Positions 1-7,778 of a stretch of DNA of 64,000 bases are shown in pieces (the stretch's first letter is position 1; every line of letters starts with the position of its first letter). The stretch covers positions 62,001 through 126,000 of the forward strand of contig NZ_JAGEVG010000004.1 of assembly GCF_017581925.1 (NCBI RefSeq), written 5' to 3'. The notes below the pieces were generated by a model that did not search any database, had not been told where the DNA came from, and worked only from the letters and a program-made list of their open reading frames with translations. The DNA comes from Gelidibacter pelagius. Lineage in GTDB: Bacteria > Bacteroidota > Bacteroidia > Flavobacteriales > Flavobacteriaceae. A program made the translations under genes and the position numbers.

Positions 1-564
1 TCCAAAACCAGAACTGCTTCCGGTTACGCTGGCGCTGCTGACCATATAAATAAAACCTTTTGAAATGGAGTCGATGAATCGAACGCGGTCTTCAGAAGTC
101 TGCGGTGTAATCAGAAACACGTTGATGATATCATACTTTTCAAAGATGGACTTGTACTGATCATTAAAAACATCTACCGGCAAGTCAGGAATGATAAGTC
201 CGTCAATACCAATCTCCTTACATTTCTTGCAAAAGGCTTCCACGCCAAATTGCATAATTGGATTAAAATATCCCATAATGACCAAAGGAATGTTGACCGT
301 TTTCCTGATGTCTTTAAGTTGGTCAAAAAGCACTTCCGTTGTCATTCCGTTTTTTAAAGCCTGGGTAGAACTCGCTTGAATGGTTGGGCCATCAGCCAAA
401 GGATCGCTAAATGGCAACCCAATTTCAATCATTCCGACGCCGCCTTTTTCCAGATCTTGGATGATGGTTGTCGTATCGTTGAGATTTGGATATCCTGCGG
501 TAAAGTATATGGAAAGTAACTTTTCGCTATTGTTTTCTTGTAATTTCTGATTGATTCTGTTCAT
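1..564 (-). CDS. trpA: Tryptophan synthase alpha chain (partial, 3' end off window)
   Basis: Cleaves indole-3-glycerol phosphate to indole and glyceraldehyde-3-phosphate, the first half-reaction of tryptophan synthase; works in a complex with TrpB in the cytoplasm. Translating the minus strand from the ATG at 562-564 gives 188 residues beginning MNRINQKLQENN and running open to the window edge. The TIM-barrel signatures are clear: YFTAGYPN near residue 20, EIGLPFSDPLADGP near 47-60 with the catalytic Glu in EIG, and GLIIPDLPVD near 125, which carries the catalytic Asp region. The family is usually about 255 residues, so roughly 65 are missing at the C-terminus. It is the last visible gene of the trp operon and is separated from trpB by an unusually long, repeat-filled 473-base gap. 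Confidence 0.96.
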   Translation of the reverse strand, partial: MNRINQKLQENNSEKLLSIYFTAGYPNLNDTTTIIQDLEKGGVGMIEIGLPFSDPLADGPTIQASSTQALKNGMTTEVLFDQLKDIRKTVNIPLVIMGYFNPIMQFGVEAFCKKCKEIGIDGLIIPDLPVDVFNDQYKSIFEKYDIINVFLITPQTSEDRVRFIDSISKGFIYMVSSASVTGSSSGFG

Positions 565-570
565 GTTTAC

Positions 571-592
571 TTCCCGCGAAGGCGGGAATCTC
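571..592. repeat. R1 palindromic repeat
   Basis: An inverted repeat with arms TTCCCGC and GCGGGAA followed by TCTC, lying directly upstream of the trpA start. It matches the R1 family found through the trp operon (arms ATTCCTGC/GCAGGAAT followed by CTC), with C/G substitutions that preserve the pairing. Confidence 0.8.
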
Positions 593-607
593 TTTTAGTT
601 TAACTTC

Positions 608-648
608 ATTCCCGCGATCCCGATAGCTGTCGGGATTGTGGGAATCTC
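608..648. repeat. R1 repeat with a nested second palindrome
   Basis: The outer arms ATTCCCGC and GTGGGAAT flank an inner palindrome, ATCCCGA-tagctg-TCGGGAT. It looks like an R1 unit whose centre has been lengthened by a CCCGAT/ATCGGG element. It could fold into one long hairpin in RNA. Confidence 0.75.
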
Positions 649-945
649 ATCTTATTTATTAACTGTTTAATTTTTTTCTTTCGTAAACGAGTTTTTTTAT
701 GCAAACCCTTCCGTCTTTGGGCTTTTCAGGAGCCCAAAGCCACCTTCCCTTAAAACGGGAAAGAATTGATTATTAACTTTAAATATGTCCGATTTTGGAC
801 AAATTGCCGTCACTGCGTTAATGATTACTCACTCGTTAATAATTAATTTTATTGAGTTCGTGAACCAAAGGTTTGAGGTATTGTCGGAACTCCTCTCCCG
901 ATAAATATATCGGGAGGAATCTTTTCCTTTATAATACCTATTTAA

Positions 946-966
946 TTCTTCTTCTTCTTCTTCTTC
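946..966. repeat. TTC trinucleotide tract
   Basis: Seven uninterrupted TTC units in the non-coding gap between trpB and trpA. No reading frame is associated with it. Confidence 0.85.
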
Positions 967-996
967 TTTCGTAGACAAGGTTGTTTTGATTCTTAT

Positions 997-1030
997 AAAC
1001 CTCACAGGTTTTAAAAACCTGTGAGGTTTT
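997..1030. repeat. R2 palindromic repeat just after trpB
   Basis: Arms AAACCTCACAGGTTTT and AAAACCTGTGAGGTTT form a near-perfect palindrome ending seven bases before the trpB stop. It belongs to the R2 family, with copies at 2328-2360 and around 5901-5932. A hairpin here could slow RNA decay or transcription after trpB, but that is inference. Confidence 0.8.
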
Positions 1031-1037
1031 GTTAATC

Positions 1038-2219
1038 TTATAATTTAAAATGCTTTATATAAGTGTCCAAATCCTTATCTCCACGACCAGAAAGACTGAC
1101 CACAACGACATCATCAGGTTGAAATTTTTTATGTTCAAAAATCGCCAAGGCATGTGAGCTTTCAATGGCAGGAATGATGCCTTCCATTTTGCACAAATCC
1201 AGTCCTGCTGTCATGGCATCATCATCCGTAATCGCAATAAATTCCGCACGTCCGCTTTTGTATAAATGCGCGTGCATCGGTCCGACGCCGGGATAATCCA
1301 AACCTGCCGAAATACTGTACGGTTCCGTAATCTGTCCGTCGGGCGTTTGCATTAACAGCGTTTTACTACCGTGGATAATCCCTTCTTTGCCTAAAACTGA
1401 TGTAGCTGCGCTCTCTCCAGAATGCACCCCTCTTCCTGCAGCTTCCACAGCAATAAGTTTGACATCTGTGTCGTCCAAAAAGTGATAGAATGCTCCTGCA
1501 GCGTTACTGCCGCCACCTACACAAGCCACTACATAATCGGGTTTTGAGGTATCTTCTTTTTCTTTGAGCTGCCATTGGATTTCTTCGGAAACAATCGCCT
1601 GAAAACGGGCTACCATATCCGGATATGGATGTGGGCCAACCACGCTGCCGATAATATAATGCGTGTTCACAGGATTGTTGATCCAATCGCGAATGGCTTC
1701 ATTAGTGGCATCTTTTAGGGTGCGGCTACCAGAAAGTGCGGGAACAACGGTCGCGCCCAACATTTTCATTCTTGCGACGTTAGGTGCCTGACGGGCAATG
1801 TCAATTTCGCCCATATAGACAATACATTCCAATCCCATCAATGCACAAACCGTTGCCGTTGCTACGCCATGCTGACCCGCGCCAGTTTCAGCAATGATGC
1901 GGTTTTTGCCGAGACGTTTCGCCATCAAAATCTGACCAATGGTGTTGTTGATTTTGTGTGCGCCGGTGTGGTTGAGGTCTTCGCGTTTTAAATAAATTTT
2001 GGTGTTGTACTTCTCGCTTAATCGCTTTGCGAAATAGAGCGGGGAAGGGCGTCCTACATAATCTTTTAGCAGCGCGTTGAATTCTTCTTGGAATTCAGGT
2101 TCTACCATGACTTTGAGATAGTTTTGGCGTAATTCTTCCACATTGGGATAAAGCATTTCTGGGATGTATGCCCCGCCAAATTCGCCGTAATAACCTTTTT
2201 CGTTGATATTGTATGTCAT
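1038..2219 (-). CDS. trpB: Tryptophan synthase beta chain
   Basis: PLP enzyme that joins indole and L-serine to give L-tryptophan, in an alpha2beta2 complex with TrpA. It has 393 residues, the normal family length. The PLP lysine lies in [10 protein letters not shown] (Lys89), the glycine-rich phosphate loop is [12 protein letters not shown] near residue 228, and the N-terminal [10 protein letters not shown] motif is typical. The start is the ATG at 2217-2219; an R1 repeat begins seven bases upstream of it. Fifth of the seven canonical genes in transcription order after trpE, G, D, C and F. Confidence 0.98.
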   Translation of the reverse strand: MTYNINEKGYYGEFGGAYIPEMLYPNVEELRQNYLKVMVEPEFQEEFNALLKDYVGRPSPLYFAKRLSEKYNTKIYLKREDLNHTGAHKINNTIGQILMAKRLGKNRIIAETGAGQHGVATATVCALMGLECIVYMGEIDIARQAPNVARMKMLGATVVPALSGSRTLKDATNEAIRDWINNPVNTHYIIGSVVGPHPYPDMVARFQAIVSEEIQWQLKEKEDTSKPDYVVACVGGGSNAAGAFYHFLDDTDVKLIAVEAAGRGVHSGESAATSVLGKEGIIHGSKTLLMQTPDGQITEPYSISAGLDYPGVGPMHAHLYKSGRAEFIAITDDDAMTAGLDLCKMEGIIPAIESSHALAIFEHKKFQPDDVVVVSLSGRGDKDLDTYIKHFKL

Positions 2220-2225
2220 ATTCTT

Positions 2226-2248
2226 ATTCCTGCGAAGGCAGGAATCTC
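2226..2248. repeat. R1 palindromic repeat
   Basis: The best-preserved copy of the R1 unit: ATTCCTGCG, then AAG, then GCAGGAAT followed by CTC. It lies in the trpF-trpB spacer immediately upstream of the trpB start codon. Confidence 0.85.
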
Positions 2249-2295
2249 ATGTTTATAAGTTCAATCAAATTCGTCAAACTTGTTAATTTATTATC

Positions 2296-2318
2296 AGTCC
2301 CGCATTGGCAGGAATCTC
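2296..2318. repeat. Degenerate R1 repeat
   Basis: AGTCCCGC / GGCAGGAATCTC. The left arm has diverged from the R1 consensus while the right arm is intact. It lies in the trpF-trpB spacer. Confidence 0.65.
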
Positions 2319-2327
2319 ATGTTTAAA

Positions 2328-2360
2328 AGACCTGACAGGTTTTTAAAACCTGTCAGGTCT
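2328..2360. repeat. R2 palindromic repeat overlapping the end of trpF
   Basis: Perfect palindrome with arms AGACCTGACAGGTTT and AAACCTGTCAGGTCT. The trpF stop codon (2343-2345) lies at its centre, so the left arm in trpF sense encodes the last residues, RPDRF, of the protein. The other arm extends past the stop. Confidence 0.85.
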
Positions 2361-3089
2361 GGTTAAATCAATTAATTTTTTTTCAAAAACTTCCAATTTT
2401 CCCGAATCCTTAAGTCCAGGTTCAATTTCAAATCTACTGTTGATGTCGATGGCGTGGCAATATTCAGATTCCTGCTTTCGCAGGAATTCTGCAAGTTTAC
2501 TAACATCTTCCAAACCAATCCCACCACTTAAAAAATAAGGTTTTGTGGATGGGTAGTCTTTCAAAACTTCCCAGTTAAACGTGTAGCCGTTGCCGCCTGG
2601 AAGTTTACCTTTGGTATCAAACAAGAAGTAATCACACACCGATTCGTAAGGTATTAATTCTTCAAAATTGAAATGGTCTTTGATTGAGAACACCTTCACA
2701 ATTCCTGCGCAGGCAGGAATCTCAGAATTTTTATCTCGATCAGTATTAGTAAGAAGACCACCTAGTTCTTTGCAAAACTCCGGCGATTCCTCTCCATGTA
2801 ATTGAACCAGATCCAAATCATATTTTTCAACCTTTTCAATAACTTCTTCAATCGTTGCATCTACAAATACGCCTACTTTTTTAATACCTGAGGGTAACTT
2901 CGGGATTGTGCCATTGAAAAATCGGCTGGACTTTTCATAGAATATAAATCCGAGATAATCAGGTTGAAGCATGGCAATATCATCAATGTTTTCGGGATAT
3001 TTCATGCCGCAGACTTTGATCCTCACCCCAGCCCTATCCGAAGGCAAGGGAGTTTGATTCGTTTTGCTTATGTCATTGTCGGTACTCAT
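2343..3089 (-). CDS. trpF: Phosphoribosylanthranilate isomerase with repeat-derived insertions
   Basis: Converts N-(5-phosphoribosyl)anthranilate to CdRP by Amadori rearrangement, in the cytoplasm. The TIM barrel is recognisable: KVCGM at residues 25-29 with the catalytic Cys, GFIFYEKSSR near 47, VGVFV near 72, LVQLHGEE near 94-101, and the phosphate-binding PYFLSGGIG near 186. At 248 residues it is about 40 longer than usual. The extra length coincides with repeats: residues 14-23 from a CCTCACCCCAGCC-type repeat, 123-130 (EIPACAGI) and 201-208 from R1 units, and the final RPDRF from R2. Family starts normally lie just before KVCGM, so the N-terminal 22 residues are either repeat-derived or not translated. 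Confidence 0.93.
   Translation of the reverse strand: MSTDNDISKTNQTPLPSDRAGVRIKVCGMKYPENIDDIAMLQPDYLGFIFYEKSSRFFNGTIPKLPSGIKKVGVFVDATIEEVIEKVEKYDLDLVQLHGEESPEFCKELGGLLTNTDRDKNSEIPACAGIVKVFSIKDHFNFEELIPYESVCDYFLFDTKGKLPGGNGYTFNWEVLKDYPSTKPYFLSGGIGLEDVSKLAEFLRKQESEYCHAIDINSRFEIEPGLKDSGKLEVFEKKLIDLTRPDRF
2467..2489. repeat. R1 repeat inside trpF
   Basis: Palindrome GATTCCTGC-tttc-GCAGGAATTC within the trpF reading frame. Read in trpF sense it encodes EFLRKQES near residues 201-208, in an in-frame register different from the other coding copy. Confidence 0.8.
2701..2723. repeat. R1 repeat inside trpF encoding EIPACAGI
   Basis: ATTCCTGCGC followed by AGGCAGGAAT and CTC, a full R1 unit in frame within trpF at residues 123-130. 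It is flanked by a low-complexity stretch (TNTDRDKNS) absent from normal TrpF proteins, so it sits in what is probably a surface loop. Confidence 0.85.
3021..3050. repeat. R3-type repeat at the trpF 5' end
   Basis: CCTCACCCCAGCCCTATCC then GAAGGCAAGGG resembles the CTCACCCCAGCCCTCTCC...GGAGAGGG kind of dispersed repeat. In trpF sense it encodes PLPSDRAGVR at residues 14-23, immediately before the conserved KVCGM start of the barrel. Confidence 0.6.
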
Positions 3090-3097
3090 TTTACTTT

Positions 3098-3880
3098 CTA
3101 AATCAGGCTTTTAATAAATGATTTCGCACTTTCTCCCGCATTGTCCGTTTTCATAAAGTTTTCTCCGATTAAAAAACCTTGATAACCGTAGGGTTGTAAT
3201 TCTTTTATAGATTCAACGCTGCTGATGCCGCTTTCTGATATTTTTATAAAATCATCTGGAATTAGCGTGCTCAAATGCTTGCTCGTATCCAAGCTGACGT
3301 CGAAGGTTTTTAAATTTCTATTGTTGACACCAATCATATCCAAGCTTGGCATCACCGATTTGTGTAACTCTTCTTCATTATGAATTTCCAACAGGACTTC
3401 CAGATTTAAACTTTTTGCCAGTTCTGAAAATTTCTTAATTTCTACTTTTGATAAAATCGACGCGATGAGTAAAATGACATCTGCGCCATAAGCTTTGGCT
3501 TCCAAGATTTGGTAGGGATGGATGATGAATTCCTTTCTTAGCAAAGGCAAATTACAACTGGCTCTTGCCAATAGCAAATCGTCCAGAGAGCCTCCAAAAT
3601 ATTTCCCGTCAGTTAGAACTGACATCCCACAAACTCCAGCCGATTCATAACCTTGGGCTACGTCAAACACACTTAGTGTCTGATTGATCACTGACTTTGA
3701 GGGTGAACGGCGCTTGTGTTCAGCAATAATACCTGAAGGGCTGTGTTTTAACCTTTCCGTTAGTGAAACTGTATCTCTTTCAAATAAAACCGATTGTTCC
3801 AATTGTGACGTAGGTATGATTGATCTTCTTAAATCAACTTCTTTACGCTTGTCCTTTACTATTTGCTCTAAAATATTCAT
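3098..3880 (-). CDS. trpC: Indole-3-glycerol-phosphate synthase
   Basis: Closes and decarboxylates CdRP to indole-3-glycerol phosphate. It is 260 residues, full length. Diagnostic motifs: the N-terminal ILEQIVKDKRKEV, IIAEHKRRSPSK (catalytic Lys region) near residue 50, SVLTDGKYFGGS near 85, LLRKEFIIHPYQ near 113, EVLLEIHNEEEL near 153, IGVNNRNLKTF near 179 and SESGI near 214. Start ATG at 3878-3880. It ends nine bases before trpF begins. A 19-base tandem repeat and an R4-type repeat fill the spacer towards trpD. Confidence 0.97.
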   Translation of the reverse strand: MNILEQIVKDKRKEVDLRRSIIPTSQLEQSVLFERDTVSLTERLKHSPSGIIAEHKRRSPSKSVINQTLSVFDVAQGYESAGVCGMSVLTDGKYFGGSLDDLLLARASCNLPLLRKEFIIHPYQILEAKAYGADVILLIASILSKVEIKKFSELAKSLNLEVLLEIHNEEELHKSVMPSLDMIGVNNRNLKTFDVSLDTSKHLSTLIPDDFIKISESGISSVESIKELQPYGYQGFLIGENFMKTDNAGESAKSFIKSLI

Positions 3881-3881
3881 T

Positions 3882-3919
3882 TATTCAGTCTTCAATCTTT
3901 TATTCAGTCTTCAATCTTT
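3882..3919. repeat. Two tandem copies of a 19-base unit
   Basis: TATTCAGTCTTCAATCTTT occurs twice head to tail (3882-3900 and 3901-3919) in the trpD-trpC spacer, directly upstream of the trpC start. It looks like a local duplication with no visible secondary structure. Confidence 0.85.
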
Positions 3920-3963
3920 CTTTTTAAATACCTGTTCCTTATTACTTCTAGCCACGACCAAAA

Positions 3964-3995
3964 GTCCTTCCCTTTGGGAAGGATTTAGGATGGGC
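3964..3995. repeat. R4-type palindromic repeat at the end of trpD
   Basis: GTCCTTCCC-ttt-GGGAAGGA followed by TTTAGGATGGGC, abutting the trpD stop codon (3996-3998). It has the form of a short dispersed hairpin repeat and is unrelated in sequence to R1 and R2. Confidence 0.65.
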
Positions 3996-4988
3996 CTATC
4001 TACTTATTTCAACCAATCTCTTAAATTTCTCCTTGGCCTTTCCGTTCAATAAAGCGTCTTTCGCCATCCCAAAACTATCTTCAACCGATTTTTTGGTCAC
4101 TGTTGCAATGGCCATGGCTGCATTGGCACATACCACATTGTTTTGTGCTTCACTACCTTGCCCGTCTAATATTTGCGTGAAAATATGTGCTGCCGCTGTT
4201 ACAGAATCGCCACCATAAATATCACTTTGGTTTAAGGTATTTACTCCAAAAAAATCTGGTGAAATCATAGACTCTGTAGTGTTCCGAATCACTTTAGTCG
4301 GTCCGGTCAATGAGATTTCGTCATAACCATCCAAGGCATGAAGGATGGTATAGTTGATATCCGTGTTTTGGTAGAGGTAGCTATACATTCTAAGCAATTC
4401 CAAGTTGAAAACGCCCACCAATTGATTTTTCGGAAATGCTGGATTCACCATAGGTCCCAACATATTGAAAAAGGTTTTTACGGCCAAATCCTTTCGGATG
4501 GGTGCCACATTTTTCATCGCTGGATGAAAGAGCGGGGCGTGCAAGACACAAATACCCGCTTCGTCCAAAGATCGTTTGAGGAAATCAATATCCGAGGTGA
4601 ATTTGATACCCAGATATTCCATGACATTTGACGAACCGCAGGACGAAGAAACGCCGTAGTTGCCGTGTTTGGTGACATTGACGCCTGCTCCTGCAGTGAC
4701 AAATGATGCCAAGGTTGAAATGTTAAAGGTGTCCTTGCCATCACCGCCAGTGCCACATAAATCGATACCGTTATATTCGGCCAAATCTACGTGCAAGCAA
4801 AGTTCTAAAAGCGCATCCCTAAAACCTTGCAATTCTTCAATGGTAATGCTTCGCATCATATAAACGGTTAGGAAAGATGCAATCTGACTTTGATTATAGT
4901 TTCCTTGTGATATGTTGACCAAGACCTGTTTGGCTTCTTCGCTGGAGATGCTTTCTTGGTTGATAAGTCTGTTGAGTATGTGTTTCAT
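3996..4988 (-). CDS. trpD: Anthranilate phosphoribosyltransferase
   Basis: Transfers the phosphoribosyl group of PRPP to anthranilate. It is 330 residues, full length. The PRPP-binding motif DLCGTGGDGKDTFNIST is at about 76-92, followed by KHGNYGVSSSCGSSNVMEYLG near 107, HPAMKNVAPIRKDL near 155, and the NMLGPMVNPA motif near 176. The gene is free-standing, not fused to trpG. Start ATG at 4986-4988, with an R1 repeat beginning just upstream. Confidence 0.98.
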   Translation of the reverse strand: MKHILNRLINQESISSEEAKQVLVNISQGNYNQSQIASFLTVYMMRSITIEELQGFRDALLELCLHVDLAEYNGIDLCGTGGDGKDTFNISTLASFVTAGAGVNVTKHGNYGVSSSCGSSNVMEYLGIKFTSDIDFLKRSLDEAGICVLHAPLFHPAMKNVAPIRKDLAVKTFFNMLGPMVNPAFPKNQLVGVFNLELLRMYSYLYQNTDINYTILHALDGYDEISLTGPTKVIRNTTESMISPDFFGVNTLNQSDIYGGDSVTAAAHIFTQILDGQGSEAQNNVVCANAAMAIATVTKKSVEDSFGMAKDALLNGKAKEKFKRLVEISR

Positions 4989-4992
4989 AATA

Positions 4993-5013
4993 CTTCCTGC
5001 GAAGGCAGGAATC
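4993..5013. repeat. R1 palindromic repeat
   Basis: CTTCCTGCG-aag-GCAGGAATCT, lying four bases upstream of the trpD start in the trpG-trpD spacer. The remaining spacer (5014-5228) shows no gene and only weak hairpins. Confidence 0.8.
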
Positions 5014-5228
5014 TTTTGCTGTTAAACTTAATTCTTTCTAGATTAACTAGTTTTTGATACTATATAAACCCTTTAGTTTTCATCTCGATTTCTCGGAATG
5101 GATCCACCTTCCATTAAAAAGGTAAGGATTTTTACAACTACGTAATTTTTGACATTCTTTATCAGATCTCACCTTTTAAACCTGAAGTGTTTGCTTCCCT
5201 AAGACTTAAAGGACTAGCGTTGCTGATC

Positions 5229-5813
5229 TTATAAGATTCCTGCCTTCGCAGGAATTTGAATCCAATTCTCCAATATCTTTTTCCCATCCGGTGTCAACAC
5301 TGATTCTGGATGGAATTGTACCCCTTTTAAATCGTATGTTCTATGGCGTAAGGACATTACTTGACCATTTTCGTCAAAGGAAGTGGCTTCCAATACATCC
5401 GGTAAATTAGGGTCTACCACCCAAGAGTGATAACGCCCAACTTCAATGGTTTTGTCCAATCCGTTAAAGAGTGATTCATCGGTAACGCAACTGGTGACTT
5501 TAGTGGCTACACCATGATAAACATTGTCGAGATTGATCAAGGTGCCACCAAACACTTCGCCAATGGCTTGCTGGCCGAGACAAACACCCAAAATGCTTTT
5601 TGTGGGGGCGTAGGTTTTAATGATAGCTTTTAGCAAGCCTGCTTCATCAGGAAGACCTGGCCCTGGGGATAGCACTATTTTCTCAAAGGCATCTACCTCT
5701 TCAAGCGATAATTGATCGTTGCGTCGGACAGTGACCTCGCAACCCAAATCTTCAAGATAATGGACGAGATTGTAAGTGAAACTGTCGTAATTGTCTATAA
5801 CTAATATTTTCAT
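5229..5813 (-). CDS. trpG: Anthranilate synthase component II (glutamine amidotransferase)
   Basis: Releases ammonia from glutamine for TrpE. It is a class I amidotransferase of 194 residues with the catalytic Cys78 in ILGVCLGQQAIGE and the His/Glu pair in GVQFHPES near 170; the N-terminal ILVIDNYDSFTYNLVHYLEDLG is typical. The last residues, IPAKAGIL, are encoded by an R1 repeat that also covers the approach to the stop codon, so the native C-terminus (ending around NWI) has been replaced or extended. Such an alteration sits beyond the catalytic core and is probably tolerated. Confidence 0.97.
   Translation of the reverse strand: MKILVIDNYDSFTYNLVHYLEDLGCEVTVRRNDQLSLEEVDAFEKIVLSPGPGLPDEAGLLKAIIKTYAPTKSILGVCLGQQAIGEVFGGTLINLDNVYHGVATKVTSCVTDESLFNGLDKTIEVGRYHSWVVDPNLPDVLEATSFDENGQVMSLRHRTYDLKGVQFHPESVLTPDGKKILENWIQIPAKAGIL
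5235..5258. repeat. R1 repeat forming the 3' end of trpG
   Basis: GATTCCTGC-cttc-GCAGGAATTTG. In trpG sense it encodes IPAKAGI, immediately followed by Leu and the TAA stop at 5229-5231. Confidence 0.85.
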
Positions 5814-5817
5814 ATCT

Positions 5818-5840
5818 ATTCCCCGCGAAGGCGGGGATCT
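5818..5840. repeat. R1 palindromic repeat
   Basis: ATTCCCCGCG-aag-GCGGGGATCTT, a G/C-shifted R1 copy with both arms changed together, so the hairpin is kept. It lies just upstream of the trpG start. Confidence 0.8.
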
Positions 5841-5868
5841 TTTTAGTTAAATGTTAATTTTTTTTGTT

Positions 5869-5955
5869 TGAGACCTTTCAGGCTTTTAACACCTGTTTTT
5901 AGACCTACAAGGTTTTTGAAACCTTGCAGGTCAGTTTATGAAACCTTGCAGGTTG
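5869..5955. repeat. Cluster of R2-like repeat pieces
   Basis: AGACCTACAAGGTTT and AAACCTTGCAGGTC form one palindrome at 5901-5932. It is flanked by partial copies at 5869-5897 (GAGACCTTTCAGG...) and 5939-5955 (GAAACCTTGCAGGTTGG). It lies in the trpE-trpG spacer and looks like several nested or decayed R2 insertions. Confidence 0.7.
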
Positions 5956-5978
5956 GCACTTAAACCTTATTTGTCCTC

Positions 5979-7382
5979 TTATATCTCCTTAGCCATCTCA
6001 ATGGCCTTGGTCAATGCCCCCAACTTATTATACACTTCCTGCAATTCATCGTCAGGGTTTGACTTAGAAACCAATCCTGCGCCTGCCTGCCAATGCAGTT
6101 GATGGTTTTTACTCAAAAACGTACGGATCATAATGGCGTGGTTGAAGTTGCCTTTAAAATCCATAAAACCTATGGCACCACCGTAAAAATCGCGACTTGT
6201 TTTTTCGTATTTTTCGATAAGCTGCATGGCTTTATGTTTTGGTGCACCACTTAAGGTTCCTGCAGGAAAGGTATCGGCGACCATTTGCATGGTGGTGGTA
6301 TCTTTGTGTTTTTTACCTGTAACCTTGCTCACCAAATGAATAACGTGTGAAAAGAATTGGACTTCTCTATACTTTTCGACGGTTACCTGACTTCCATGAC
6401 GACTCAAGTCGTTTCTCGCCAAATCTACCAGCATCACGTGTTCGGCATTTTCCTTATCATCGACGGCCAGGAGTTTGGCGAGTTCAGCATCTTTTTCGTC
6501 GTTGCCCGTTCGTTTAAAAGTTCCTGCAATCGGATGGATTTCAGCCTTATCCTTATTGATGACCAATTGTGCTTCTGGTGAACTTCCAAAAATCTTGAAA
6601 TCGCCGTAATCAAAATAAAATAGGTAAGGGGAGGGGTTGATGCTTCGCAAGGCGCGATACACGTTGAATTCGTCACCTTTAAATTGCTGTGAGAATTTTT
6701 TAGACAGCACAAGTTGAAATACATCACCTCGGGCACAGTGTTTTTTTGCAAGGACGACATTCTCTTTATATTCGTCATCCGTTAAATTAGAGGACGTTTC
6801 GCCGTGCGTTGAAAAGTTAAAAGCTGCAAAGTTTTTTGATTTGATGAGCTGCAATAGGTCATCAATATTATTTTCGGTCTCATAACAATTTGCAAATACA
6901 TAAGCCTCATTTTTGAAATGATTGATGGCGATAATATTTTGGTACACCGCATAATAAATGTCCGGGATATCTTGATGGCCTTCTTTTTTTGTGATTTCTA
7001 CATCTTCAAAATAACGCACGGCGTCATAGGCAATATATCCAAAAACACCATTGTTGATAAACTTAAATTTATCCTCAGAATGCGTTTTAAAGCGTTTGGT
7101 GAATTTGTGGATGACATCCGCCACATTTGTCTCTGGGGTTATGGGATGGTTTATTTCACTTTTATCTGGAAAGCGCTCTGTAATGACTTCGTTTTTTACC
7201 TTAATGGAAGCAATAGGGTTGCAACAGATGTAAGAAAAACTATTGTCGTTGGCGCGGTAATCACTGCTCTCCAAAAGAATGCTGTTAGGAAATTTGTCCC
7301 TTATTTTCAAATAAATGCTCACAGGTGTGATGGTGTCTGCGAGGATTTTTTTGTGATGGGTGTATAGACTGTAGGTTTTCAT
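5979..7382 (-). CDS. trpE: Anthranilate synthase component I
   Basis: Makes anthranilate from chorismate, with ammonia from TrpG, in the committed step of tryptophan synthesis. It is 467 residues. The chorismate-binding domain shows YLFYFDYGDFKIFGSSPEA, HPIAGTFKRTGNDEKDAELAK, DLARNDLSRHG, MVADTFPAGTLSGAPKHKAM and FYGGAIGFMDFKGNF. The N-terminal LLESSD element near residue 37 matches the LLES tryptophan-binding motif used for feedback inhibition. It is the first enzyme gene after the attenuator, with a GIY-YIG gene in between. No second promoter is evident in the 70-base spacer. Confidence 0.97.
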   Translation of the reverse strand: MKTYSLYTHHKKILADTITPVSIYLKIRDKFPNSILLESSDYRANDNSFSYICCNPIASIKVKNEVITERFPDKSEINHPITPETNVADVIHKFTKRFKTHSEDKFKFINNGVFGYIAYDAVRYFEDVEITKKEGHQDIPDIYYAVYQNIIAINHFKNEAYVFANCYETENNIDDLLQLIKSKNFAAFNFSTHGETSSNLTDDEYKENVVLAKKHCARGDVFQLVLSKKFSQQFKGDEFNVYRALRSINPSPYLFYFDYGDFKIFGSSPEAQLVINKDKAEIHPIAGTFKRTGNDEKDAELAKLLAVDDKENAEHVMLVDLARNDLSRHGSQVTVEKYREVQFFSHVIHLVSKVTGKKHKDTTTMQMVADTFPAGTLSGAPKHKAMQLIEKYEKTSRDFYGGAIGFMDFKGNFNHAIMIRTFLSKNHQLHWQAGAGLVSKSNPDDELQEVYNKLGALTKAIEMAKEI

Positions 7383-7452
7383 TTAAATGTTTGAATTTAT
7401 TTCTGCGTTGAGACTTTCGTTCAAGATAGACTTTGGCGGAAATCTTAATGTT

Positions 7453-7752
7453 TTATGGTTGTAAAAAATGTGATAAGTCGTCCCAATTAGGATTAAAATC
7501 ATTTATGAGGTTTATTTTCCATTCCCGATTCCATTTTTTAATTTGCTTTTCCCTTTTAATCGCCTCATTTGGTGATTCGAATTTTTCATAATAAACAAGT
7601 TTGTTTAGATTGTATTTGTTGGCAAATCCTTTGCTATATTTCTTTTTATGTTGATGAATCCTTTCATAAACTTGACCTGAGAAACCTACATAGATTACAG
7701 TATGGTTTTTATTGGTCATGATATATACAAAGAAGTTTTTTTCTTGAAACAT
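7453..7752 (-). CDS. Small GIY-YIG domain endonuclease-like protein
   Basis: A 99-residue single-domain protein of the UvrC-N-like GIY-YIG family, often annotated simply as GIY-YIG nuclease. The GIY-YIG pair appears as VYI (residues 9-11) and IYVG (20-23), the conserved Arg as R31 in YERIHQH, and the metal-binding Glu in EAIKREKQIKKW near 66. The C-terminus, NDFNPNWDDLS, is typical of this subfamily. It lies between the trp attenuator and trpE, in the same direction, with an R1-like hairpin (7779-7803) 26 bases upstream of its start. Its role is unknown; no tryptophan-related job is expected. A link between this gene family and the R1 repeats is my inference. Confidence 0.88.
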   Translation of the reverse strand: MFQEKNFFVYIMTNKNHTVIYVGFSGQVYERIHQHKKKYSKGFANKYNLNKLVYYEKFESPNEAIKREKQIKKWNREWKINLINDFNPNWDDLSHFLQP

Positions 7753-7778
7753 AATTCAACAATCTTAATTTTTTCTTT

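Larger units (their letters stand above)
565..1037. other. Repeat-filled gap between trpB and trpA
   Basis: I see no gene here. It holds several short palindromes: 571-592 and 608-648 (R1-type), 715-739 (CTTTGGGC arms), 745-762 (TTCCC/GGGAA arms), 895-916 (CTCCCG/CGGGAG arms) and 997-1030 (R2-type). It also contains a seven-copy TTC tract at 946-966. The gap lies inside the trp operon and must be transcribed for trpA to be expressed with the rest, unless it holds an internal promoter that I could not identify. Confidence 0.7.

Noticed and set aside
6434-6778. A 114-codon open frame on the minus strand inside trpE
   Set aside because: It overlaps trpE in another frame of the same strand, has no recognisable motif and no start context; trpE explains the region.
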